Assembly (NCBI RefSeq): GCF_000017805.1 | Contig: NC_009767.1 | Coordinates: 1,426,001-1,490,000, forward strand | Direction of reading: 5' to 3' | DNA from: Roseiflexus castenholzii DSM 13941 | Lineage (GTDB): Bacteria; Chloroflexota; Chloroflexia; Chloroflexales; Roseiflexaceae | DNA length: 64,000 bases | Shown here: in pieces, positions 32,337 to 39,786 of the stretch | Numbering within the stretch: position 1 is the first letter of the stretch | Layout: each line of letters opens with the position of its first letter | Made by a program: the position numbers and the translations under genes | The notes under the pieces: generated by a model | Told to the model about the DNA's origin: nothing | The model's input: only the letters and a program-made list of their open reading frames with translations | Databases searched by the model: none

Positions 32337-33848
32337 ATGCCTTCAACTTCGGCGCTGGAATCGGTCTCGGAGCGACAGACGCGCCTGCGTCCGACGCTCG
32401 ATCAGGTCTATCTCGTTGCAGCGTTGATGCTGATTGCGCTTCGCCCGCTGCTGACCCCTATTCCGCCGCACGATTTCTGGTGGCATATGGCGACCGGGCG
32501 CGTTATACTCGAAAGCGGAACGATCCCACAGGTTGACCTGTTCTCGTACACGCGCGCCGGCGAGCCATTCTTCAACCAGGGATGGCTGGCGCAACTGCTC
32601 ATGGCGCTGCTGCATCAGATCGGCGGGTTGCCGCTCATTATCGTTGTGCAGGCGCTGGTGCTGACGCTGGCGTATGGGTTGCTGTTGCGTCTCTGCATTC
32701 TGCGCACGAACCGGGTGCGCATGGGTGCGGCAATCCTGCTGCTGGCGACGCTGCCGCTCTCGTTCGACAACTGGACGGTGCGTCCGCAAACGTATGTCTT
32801 CCCGCTGTTTGCCGGATTTCTGACCGTGCTGACGGAGTATCGCCTTGGGATGACGCGGCGGCTGTGGCTGCTGCCAATTCTTATGGCGCTGTGGGTCAAT
32901 ATGCACGGCTCGTTTGTGCTGGGTTTTGCGTTGATCGGCATTGTGTTCATAGGTGAAGCGATCAGGCGCTGGCGTGAACAGGGAGTTCTCGGCAAGACGC
33001 TCGATCCGTCACTCGTGGTGTGGGGTGCGGCAACCGCGCTCGCCACGCTGCTCAACCCGCGCGTCGCCGAAGTGCTGGGGTACGTGACCAATCTGCTCGG
33101 CAGCAGCCAGGTGACCGATCTGGTCACAGAATGGTCACCGCCAACCATCCGCGACATCAATGGCGCGATTTTCTTCCTGTTCGTCATTGTCACCGCTCTG
33201 GTGATGATCTATGCGCGCTCCAGACCCGACCTGACCGATCTCCTGTTATTTGGCGCATTCCTGTGGCTGGCGCTCGGCGCGACGCGCAATATCGTCTGGC
33301 TTGGGTTTGTAGCGACGCCGCTCCTGGCGACACAGGCGGCGACGTTGTTGCCGCCGCCCTCCCCTCGCCGGTTTCAGGGTGTTCCAACGATGAATGCTGC
33401 GCTCATTGGTCTGCTGGCGATTCTGTTGCTGATCGGCTCGCCGTGGATCAAACCTGCGCTGTTGCCGCCGGATGTCGGCGCGTTGCTGGCGAAGGGCACG
33501 CCGGTCGAGGCGACGCAGGCGCTTCAGGCGTTGCCGCAGCGGCCACAACGCCTGTTTCATGCAATGAGTTACGGTTCGTACCTGATCTGGGCAGCGCCGG
33601 AGCAGAAAGTGTTCATCGATCCGCGGATCGAGTTGTATCCCTACGACCAGTGGCGGGACTACATTCTGCTTGGTCAGGGCGCCGACGTTGAAGCGTTGTT
33701 GGCAAAGTACGCCATTGACGGCATGATGTTGAGTATCGAGGAACAACAGCCATTGCTGGAATATGCCCGCGCTCGCCCCGATCAATGGCGCGAGGTGTAT
33801 GCAGACGACGAAACGGTAGTGTTGGTAACGCGGAACGTTCAACGTTGA
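32337..33848 (+). CDS. Polytopic membrane protein, DFWWH family, copy B
   Basis: 503 residues, paralogous to the preceding gene. Shared blocks are PPHDFWWHMATGRVI, ALWVNMHGSFVLG, LLNPRVAEVLGYV, EWSPPTIRD, ATRNIVWLGF, AMSYGSYLIWAAPE and VFIDPRIELYP. The N-terminal 24 residues before the first helix are polar. The conserved aspartate-tryptophan-histidine cluster in the first extracytoplasmic loop and the soluble C-terminal domain suggest an enzyme acting on a lipid-linked substrate, by analogy to GT-C enzymes; this is inference only. The pair may act as a heterodimer or on related substrates. Confidence 0.85.
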   Translation: MPSTSALESVSERQTRLRPTLDQVYLVAALMLIALRPLLTPIPPHDFWWHMATGRVILESGTIPQVDLFSYTRAGEPFFNQGWLAQLLMALLHQIGGLPLIIVVQALVLTLAYGLLLRLCILRTNRVRMGAAILLLATLPLSFDNWTVRPQTYVFPLFAGFLTVLTEYRLGMTRRLWLLPILMALWVNMHGSFVLGFALIGIVFIGEAIRRWREQGVLGKTLDPSLVVWGAATALATLLNPRVAEVLGYVTNLLGSSQVTDLVTEWSPPTIRDINGAIFFLFVIVTALVMIYARSRPDLTDLLLFGAFLWLALGATRNIVWLGFVATPLLATQAATLLPPPSPRRFQGVPTMNAALIGLLAILLLIGSPWIKPALLPPDVGALLAKGTPVEATQALQALPQRPQRLFHAMSYGSYLIWAAPEQKVFIDPRIELYPYDQWRDYILLGQGADVEALLAKYAIDGMMLSIEEQQPLLEYARARPDQWREVYADDETVVLVTRNVQR

Positions 33849-33860
33849 ACATCCAACGTC

Positions 33861-35105
33861 CTACTCATACCTGAGCGCATCGATCGGATTGAGGCGCGAC
33901 GCGCGCACGGCGGGATAAATGCCGAAGATTAGTCCGACCGCGATCGACGTCAGCGTAGCGAGCAAGATGGCATCAAGTTGCACCCGCGCCTCAGCGCCTT
34001 CCGCGACCCCTTGCAGCAGCGCCGTTCCCAGCGCCGAGAGCGCATAGCCGAGCGCAATACCGAGCAATCCGCCAAGGAGACTCAGCATGGTCGCCTCGAT
34101 GACAAACTGAAAGCGGATGTCGCGCCGCCGCGCGCCGACCGCTTTGCGCAGCCCGATTTCGCGGGTGCGCTCGGTCACCGAAACGAGCATGATGTTCATA
34201 ATGCCAATCCCGCCGACCAGTAACGAGATTGCCGCAATTGCGCCAAGAAATGCCGTCAGCGCGCCGGTAATTGTGCCGAACGACGCGATCAGGTCTTGTT
34301 GCGTCACAATCGTAAAATTGTTGTCCTGAAAGGTCAACCCGTTACGACGGCGCAGCACCTCCGTTACCTGATCGATCACGTCATCAATGCGGCGCTCATC
34401 GACCGCCTGGATATAGACCACGCTGACGTCGATTCGGCTTACTGCGCCGGGCGGTGGCGGAAACAGGCGCGTCTGCGCCGTCGTGATGGGCACGAACACC
34501 AGATTATCTTCACTGGGACCGAAGTTGCCGCCGCGCGGCGCCATTTCGCCGATGACCTCGAAACTGACATCATTGATGCGGATGCGCTTCCCGATCGGGT
34601 CTTCATCGGGAAAGAGCGACGCGCGCACATCGGCGCCAATAACCGCAACGCGCGAGCGCAGATCGAGTTCCGTCTGATCAAAGAAGCGCCCGCTGACCAC
34701 CCGGGCATTGCGCACCTGCGGATAATTCGGTGTCACCCCAGCGACGCGCCCATCGAAACCGGCGCCAGCGTAGACGATCAGCGCCCCCCGGGTCAACTGC
34801 GGCGTCACGGCTGCGGCAGCCGGAACATTGAGCGGATCGGCAAGGGCGGCGACATCTTCGTTCGTCAGTCGCGGCGGCACGCGCCGGTTCTGTTCAGGAT
34901 CATTGGTGCCGGGAAACACAAAGACCAGGTTCGATCCCAACCCCTGCAACTCGCGTGTGACCAGCGTCTGAATGGCGCCGCCGAGCGCGAGGAGCGTGAT
35001 TACCGCGCCGACACCGATAATAATGCCGAGCATCGTCAGCGCCGAGCGCAATTTATTGGCAGACAGGCTGCTCAGGGCAATGCGGATGGTTTCAACAAGG
35101 TTCAT
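33861..35105 (-). CDS. MacB/FtsX-type ABC transporter permease
   Basis: 414 residues. The N-terminal helix (RSALTMLGIIIGVGAVITLL) is followed by a periplasmic MacB_PCD domain (GLGSNLVFVFPGT, GADVRASLF, GKRIRINDVSFEVIGEM) and a C-terminal FtsX domain with three helices (ISLLVGGIGIMNIMLVSVTERTREIG shows the conserved TERTREIGLRKA motif). This is the permease of a mechanotransmission ABC exporter for peptides, lipids or drugs. No ATPase or membrane-fusion partner is adjacent: the flank is a mobile palindrome on one side and a membrane protein gene on the other. The ATG at 35105 is preferred to the TTG two codons upstream. Confidence 0.9.
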   Translation of the reverse strand: MNLVETIRIALSSLSANKLRSALTMLGIIIGVGAVITLLALGGAIQTLVTRELQGLGSNLVFVFPGTNDPEQNRRVPPRLTNEDVAALADPLNVPAAAAVTPQLTRGALIVYAGAGFDGRVAGVTPNYPQVRNARVVSGRFFDQTELDLRSRVAVIGADVRASLFPDEDPIGKRIRINDVSFEVIGEMAPRGGNFGPSEDNLVFVPITTAQTRLFPPPPGAVSRIDVSVVYIQAVDERRIDDVIDQVTEVLRRRNGLTFQDNNFTIVTQQDLIASFGTITGALTAFLGAIAAISLLVGGIGIMNIMLVSVTERTREIGLRKAVGARRRDIRFQFVIEATMLSLLGGLLGIALGYALSALGTALLQGVAEGAEARVQLDAILLATLTSIAVGLIFGIYPAVRASRLNPIDALRYE

Positions 35106-35157
35106 AGGCAAGGTCTGACCGATCGAAAGCGGAGCGCCTCACCTTTTGGACGACTCA

Positions 35158-35306
35158 TACCAATTACCTGTGACCATCCGGCATGGTCACCCCGATCAGA
35201 GCGAGGGGTCCTGCGCGAACCCGCTCGGATTCCTCGCTGAGTTTACCCTGAGCGAAGCGAAGGGCTCGGAATGACAAGCATGCGGCATCTTCAATCGTAA
35301 TTGGTA
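35158..35306 (+). mobile_element. Palindromic MITE-like element, copy 7
   Basis: 149 bp with ends TACCAAT and ATTGGTA. It is flanked by TCA at 35155-35157 and 35307-35309. It contains the longer arm with TTTACCCTGAGCGAAGCGAA seen in copies 3 and 8. It sits 50 bases upstream of the permease start, so it may separate that gene from a former ATPase partner. Confidence 0.85.
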
Positions 35307-35309
35307 TCA

Positions 35310-35661
35310 CACCAAGGCGCGAAGGCGCGGAGAGAGCATGCCGGTAGCGTTGTGGGTCAGGCTTTTTGCCTTTGATAGGGCTTATAGCGCGCATAACCAC
35401 ATTGAAATGGATGTGACCTGATTATCTTTAGTGAGATTAGCCGCAGAGGGCGACGAACCCTGCGCGTGTCGCCTCATAGCCTGTAACAAAATCATCACCG
35501 GAAGCAAGATGACGTTGATAAGGAGGTAAGGACATCATATCTTTCTCCAAACGTAAATGCACTTACGCAACGCTTCACGTCCGTGCTCCCCCATCTGTTG
35601 ACTGCTATTCCCTTTGCCGCCCGGCAAAACAGCGTATGAGGAACGTTGACCGGACTCAGCA
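35310..35661. other. Gap without a recognised gene
   Basis: 352 bases between copy 7 and ribF. It has a short AAGGAGGTAAGG stretch at 35520-35531 but no plausible frame after it. Nothing else is recognised. Confidence 0.6.
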
Positions 35662-36597
35662 TCATTGTCCTCCCTCATATTCCTCCAGCCACGCGCGCGC
35701 AGCGGCGACATCACGGGTGATCTGCGCTACCAGCGCCGCAACGCCGTCGAACTTGTGCTCGCCACGCAACCGGTGCAGGAACATCAACCGCAACTCTTCG
35801 CCGTACACATCACCGCTGAAATCGAGCAGATACGCCTCGACCGTCCGGCGTGATCCATCGAAGGTTGGGCGCACGCCGACATTCGCTACGGCGCCATAGG
35901 TGACGCCGTTGAGCACCGCGCGGCAGACATACACACCGTGCGCCGGCAGCATACGGCGTGGATCGACGTTGATATTGGCGGTCGGGAAGCCAATTGTGCG
36001 CCCACGCCGATCCCCCTCAACGATGGGACCGCGCAAGCCATAGGGGTAGCCGAGCAACCGATTGGCCGCTTCAATATCGCCGACACTGAGTGCTGCGCGA
36101 ATGCGCGTCGAACTAACGGTTTCGCCATCGAGCAGAAACGGTTCGACACGATGCACGGCATAGCCGAAGGTCTGACCGATGGCGGCCAGGCGACTGGCGT
36201 CTCCCTCGCGCCCGCGACCCAGAGCGAAGTCCCAGCCAATACAGAGTTCGCGCAGCGCCACGGCGCCACAGAGCCGTGCCATGAATTCGTGCGCCGTGAG
36301 CGCCATGATCTCGGTGGTGAACGGGATGACGATCATCAGATCGACGCCGAGCGCAGCGATCAGTTCCGCGCGCTCGACGAGCGTCGTCAGTGTGGGGCGT
36401 TCGTTTCCCGGACGAACGACAACATCGGGATGCGGATCGAACGTCAGCACCGCCGCCTGTCGTCCAAAGGCGCGGGCGCGCTGCACCGTCGCGCCTATCA
36501 GATGGGCATGCCCGCGATGCACCCCATCGAAGGCGCCAATTGTGAGCACGGTCGGCAACTCGTTAATCGGCTGCGGGAGTCCATGAACAATCTTCAT
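35662..36597 (-). CDS. ribF: Bifunctional riboflavin kinase / FAD synthetase
   Basis: 311 residues. The N-terminal FMN adenylyltransferase domain shows TIGAFDGVHRGH (HxGH-like nucleotide motif), FDPHPDVVV and the block ETVSSTRIRAAL. The C-terminal flavokinase domain shows GPIVEGDRRGRTIGFPTANI with the ATP/Mg PTAN motif, then EAYLLDFSGDVYGEELRL. It converts riboflavin to FMN and then FAD. The ATG overlaps the truB stop (ATGA), giving coupled translation; truB-ribF is a common gene pair. No FMN riboswitch was seen. Confidence 0.95.
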   Translation of the reverse strand: MKIVHGLPQPINELPTVLTIGAFDGVHRGHAHLIGATVQRARAFGRQAAVLTFDPHPDVVVRPGNERPTLTTLVERAELIAALGVDLMIVIPFTTEIMALTAHEFMARLCGAVALRELCIGWDFALGRGREGDASRLAAIGQTFGYAVHRVEPFLLDGETVSSTRIRAALSVGDIEAANRLLGYPYGLRGPIVEGDRRGRTIGFPTANINVDPRRMLPAHGVYVCRAVLNGVTYGAVANVGVRPTFDGSRRTVEAYLLDFSGDVYGEELRLMFLHRLRGEHKFDGVAALVAQITRDVAAARAWLEEYEGGQ

Positions 36598-37487
36598 GCA
36601 TCAGTCCAATCGAATACTTTTATCGGGCGCCAGTGACTGCCATCATACCGCAGCAGCGCCAGCAATGTGCCATCGGGAGCATGCGCGCGCGTCTGTGATG
36701 GCGCATCAGCCGGAGCAGGAATCGCGAGACCGTGCCGGATCCGGCGGGCCTGCTCTTCATCGAGGCGCAGGGCATGCCAGTCTGCAACCGCAATCTCTGG
36801 CGGCAAGAGCCGCCGACGCAGCGCCTCGTGCGCGTCGGCATGCACCTCCTCTTCCAGCACATGGAGCGATATTGCGTCTTCGACACGAAAGGCGCCCACC
36901 GCCGTGCGCCGGAGCGCTGCGAGATGCGCACCGCATCCCAGCGCCACCCCCAGATCACGCGCCAGTGCGCGAATGTACGTACCGCTGCCGCACACCACAT
37001 CGAGCGTCAACAGCGGAGGTTGGTACTCAACCAGTTCGAGCCGCTCGATATACACCTGGCGTGGCGGCGGTTCAACCGTCACACCCGCGCGCGCCAGCGC
37101 ATACAGACGGCGACCCTGATGGTGCAGCGCCGCATACATCGGCGGAGTCTGCCAGATCGTCCCACGCAACGGCGCGAGCGCCTCCTCGATCATGGCTCGG
37201 TCGAGCGGAGGCAGCGCTTGCTGCACGACCACTTCACCGTTTGCATCATCAGTTGTCGTTGTCGCACCCAAACACACCGCCGCCAGATAGCGTTTGAGCG
37301 TCTGATGCTGAACATACTCAATCAGCCGCGTTGCCCCGCCAAGCGCCACGACCAGCACCCCGGTCGCCGCCGGATCGAGCGTTCCGGCGTGCCCGACGCG
37401 CCGCTGCCCGCTCAACCGCCGGATACGCACCACGACATCATGCGAGGTCATGCCGGATGGCTTGTCGATGTTGAGAAAACCATGCAT
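36594..37487 (-). CDS. truB: tRNA pseudouridine-55 synthase TruB
   Basis: 297 residues. The start gives GFLNIDKPSGMTSHDVV, the catalytic block reads GHAGTLDPAATGVLVV (catalytic Asp), and KRYLA, RGTIWQTPPMYAALHHQG and CGSGTYIRALARDLG follow. A C-terminal PUA-like region ends the protein. It isomerises U55 of the tRNA T-loop. ATG 37487 is preferred to the longer frame that reads into repeats. Downstream it overlaps ribF. The upstream region, starting at the initiation codon, has been duplicated in the repeat at 37623. Confidence 0.95.
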   Translation of the reverse strand: MHGFLNIDKPSGMTSHDVVVRIRRLSGQRRVGHAGTLDPAATGVLVVALGGATRLIEYVQHQTLKRYLAAVCLGATTTTDDANGEVVVQQALPPLDRAMIEEALAPLRGTIWQTPPMYAALHHQGRRLYALARAGVTVEPPPRQVYIERLELVEYQPPLLTLDVVCGSGTYIRALARDLGVALGCGAHLAALRRTAVGAFRVEDAISLHVLEEEVHADAHEALRRRLLPPEIAVADWHALRLDEEQARRIRHGLAIPAPADAPSQTRAHAPDGTLLALLRYDGSHWRPIKVFDWTDA

Positions 37488-37740
37488 GAGTCCCCTGCAC
37501 AAAGGCTTCACCACCAAGGACACGAAGCGCACGAAGGGGAAGAACCATGAAGCGCATGTCCTTTGTGTCCCCTGGCGCCCTTCGTGGTTTCGTGGTTAAT
37601 ACGGAACCGATGCGGTCCATGCTATGAGTCCCCTGCACAAAGGCTTCACCACCAAGGACCCGAAGCGCACGAAGGGGAAGAACCATGAAGCGCATGTCCT
37701 TTGTGTCCCTTTGTGGTTACCGCTTTTTGCAGTGAAGTCA
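37485..37740. repeat. Duplicated 138-base segment upstream of truB
   Basis: ATGAGTCCCCTGCACAAAGG occurs at 37485 and again at 37623, 138 bases apart, each followed by CTTCACCACCAAGGA and GCGCATGTCCTTTGTGTCC. The first copy begins at the truB initiation codon. The CACGAAGG words link it to the arrays at 6529-6965 and 19503-20960. There is no gene between truB and nrnA. Confidence 0.9.
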
Positions 37741-37759
37741 TGCATGGCAGGCATTCGGC

Positions 37760-38761
37760 TCACAACGCGTTGGATGCTGCTAATTCCTTGAGCAAAGGAA
37801 CGACGACCATCGCAGCTTCGGCAGGTGTCATTGACAGATTTGCCCCTGCCGCCTGCGCATGCCCACCGCCGCCCCAGCGTTGCGCAATCGCAGCGACATT
37901 CAGCGGCGCGCGCGCCCGGAGGCTTATCTTTGTCGTTCCATCAGAGCGCTCCTTGAACAGCGCCATGACCCGCGCCTCACCGATCCGCTGCAACACCCGT
38001 ATGACCTCATCCGCTGCTTCTTCTTCGGCGCCGGTTGCCGCAAACATGCGCTTATCGACCGTCGTCCAGACGACACCATCCTCGTAGCGCAAACCGGCAA
38101 GCGCGTGACCCATCAACGCTGCACTGCTTGCAGGCAACCCGTAGTACACGGCGCGAATAATCCGCGCATGGTCGGCGCCAGACTCAAGGAGCGCCGCAGC
38201 CACGCGCAGCGACTCCGGATGGGTGGCGTTCGTCTGGAAACTTTGCGTGTCGGTCGTCAATCCGAGCAACAGACATGTGGCAATCGTTCGGTCAATCGGC
38301 ACACCCATCGCGCGGAACAGGCGATAGAGCAGATCGCACGTTGATGCGGCATCGGGATCGACCAGGTTGAGCGAGGCGCCGCCATCATTCGTCACGTGAT
38401 GATCGATGACGACCACAGGCAACGTTGCCAGCATTGCGGCGTGTTCATCGTACATCGGACCAATGCGGGTCAGGTGAGCCGTATCGACCAGAATGGCAAG
38501 GTCGGCAGGCGGCAGCGCCATGCCCGACTGATAGAGCACAATCTGGTCGGCGCCGGGGAGCCATGCGGCATAGACTGGAATCGGCGGCATCAGCATTGCC
38601 GTGCGCTGCTTGCCCAATATGCCAAGAACATGCCAGACGGCAAGAGCAGCGCCGACGGCGTCGCCATCGGGGTTGACATGAGTCAGAATGAGCGTGTGCT
38701 GTGCAGCGGCAATGTATTCAGTAAGCGGCGCTGCTACCGTGGCGGGATCGTTGGAGATCAT
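37760..38761 (-). CDS. nrnA: DHH phosphoesterase NrnA (oligoribonuclease / pAp phosphatase)
   Basis: 333 residues. DHH motifs are ILTHVNPDGDAVGAALA, AILVDTAH, VVIDHHVTND (the DHH itself) and the DHHA1 signature GGGGHAQAAGA near the C-terminus. It degrades short RNA oligomers and 3'-phosphoadenosine 5'-phosphate in the cytoplasm. The position after rbfA and before truB is the classical nusA-infB-rbfA-nrnA-truB-ribF order. ATG 38761 overlaps the stop of the methyltransferase gene (ATGA). Confidence 0.93.
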   Translation of the reverse strand: MISNDPATVAAPLTEYIAAAQHTLILTHVNPDGDAVGAALAVWHVLGILGKQRTAMLMPPIPVYAAWLPGADQIVLYQSGMALPPADLAILVDTAHLTRIGPMYDEHAAMLATLPVVVIDHHVTNDGGASLNLVDPDAASTCDLLYRLFRAMGVPIDRTIATCLLLGLTTDTQSFQTNATHPESLRVAAALLESGADHARIIRAVYYGLPASSAALMGHALAGLRYEDGVVWTTVDKRMFAATGAEEEAADEVIRVLQRIGEARVMALFKERSDGTTKISLRARAPLNVAAIAQRWGGGGHAQAAGANLSMTPAEAAMVVVPLLKELAASNAL

Positions 38762-39354
38762 GCAGGCTTCCTGTGAATATGATACACCGTATGCCCGGCG
38801 CGTTTCTTGACTTCTTTCATACGCAACTGATGGCGACGTCCAAGCATCGGGATCAAGCGGTTAAGACCACTGACAACCACAAACCAGTACTCGCCGCCGG
38901 GTCTGAGGTGATCGAGCGGCGCGAGGATGAACTCGTGCTCGATCGCTTCATCGCCAATTTTTGCCGGAATATTCGAGACGATCAGATCGAACGGAATATC
39001 AGGAACGTATTCAAACCCGACACTGCCGATCACCTCGACATTGGGCGTCTGATTAAGCGCCGCGTTATGGCGCGCATAGCGCACCGCCAGCAGATCGCGA
39101 TCCACGAGGATGACGCGCGCCTGCGGAAACCAGCGCGCCAGGACGATCCCGATCACGCCGCAGCCGCATCCAAGGTCGAGGATGGTCTGCGGCGTTTGCG
39201 GCGCAATAGTGCGCAGGAACAGATCGGTTCCTTCATCGACCTGATATGATGAAAAGAGCGTATGCGCCACATCGAACGCGAACGTCTGCCCTCGACAGGT
39301 GTAAGAAATGCGTTTCTTATAGTAGACATCGACAGGAGTCGCGACCGTCGTCAT
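38758..39354 (-). CDS. Class I methyltransferase (RsmC/RlmG-like small-domain MTase)
   Basis: 198 residues. SAM-binding motif I is ILDLGCGCGVIGIVLA, the acidic residue follows in VILVDRDLLAV, and motif IV reads FDLIVSNIPAKIG in place of the NPPF/Y of RsmC and RlmG. The N-terminal part (CRGQTFAFDVAHTLFSSYQVDEGTD) is the substrate-side lead-in of that family. The replacement of NPP by NIP suggests a related but distinct substrate; an RNA guanine or another planar amine is plausible. It is inserted between rbfA and nrnA, not a usual member of this operon. Confidence 0.82.
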   Translation of the reverse strand: MTTVATPVDVYYKKRISYTCRGQTFAFDVAHTLFSSYQVDEGTDLFLRTIAPQTPQTILDLGCGCGVIGIVLARWFPQARVILVDRDLLAVRYARHNAALNQTPNVEVIGSVGFEYVPDIPFDLIVSNIPAKIGDEAIEHEFILAPLDHLRPGGEYWFVVVSGLNRLIPMLGRRHQLRMKEVKKRAGHTVYHIHRKPA

Positions 39355-39393
39355 GGCACACCCGTCTCACAAGGCGACACATTGCGCCAGCCA

Positions 39394-39786
39394 CTACTCC
39401 GCCGGTTTGTCGTCTTCGGGCTGAGGTGGCGGAGAACCGGCGCGCTCAGCGGCGGCGCGCCGGAGCAATTCATCGATATGCAGACTATAATCGACCGACG
39501 TATCGAGGATCAGTCGCAATTCTGGAACAAAGCGCAAATAATTCAACTCCTCCGCGAGGCGCCGGCGCAGGAACCCTTTCGCGCGTTCGAGCGCCGCCAT
39601 GGTTTCCTTACGCTCCTCCGGTGTGCCCATGACCGAGATCCGCACCCGCGCGATCTGCAAATCGGCGGTCACCTCGACGCCGACGACCGTTGCGAAACCA
39701 ACCCGTGGATCCTTCAGTTCATACTGAAGGATCTCTCCCAGAATGCGCTGTATTTCGTGCCCCAGTTGTTCGGTGCGTTTGCTCAT
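39394..39786 (-). CDS. rbfA: 30S ribosome-binding factor RbfA
   Basis: 130 residues with the KH-like RbfA fold: MSKRTEQLGHEIQRILGEIL, KDPRVGFATVVGVEVTADL, ARVRISVMG, and LRFVPELRLILDTSVDYSLHIDELL shown across residues 85-110. It binds 30S subunits and helps mature the 5' end of 16S rRNA in cold or late assembly. ATG 39786 overlaps the infB stop. Its C-terminus has a polar extension (SPPPQPEDDKPAE). Confidence 0.93.
   Translation of the reverse strand: MSKRTEQLGHEIQRILGEILQYELKDPRVGFATVVGVEVTADLQIARVRISVMGTPEERKETMAALERAKGFLRRRLAEELNYLRFVPELRLILDTSVDYSLHIDELLRRAAAERAGSPPPQPEDDKPAE

Noticed and set aside
35310..36620. FMN riboswitch for ribF
   Set aside because: ribF is translationally coupled inside an operon and no RFN-like conserved segments were seen.
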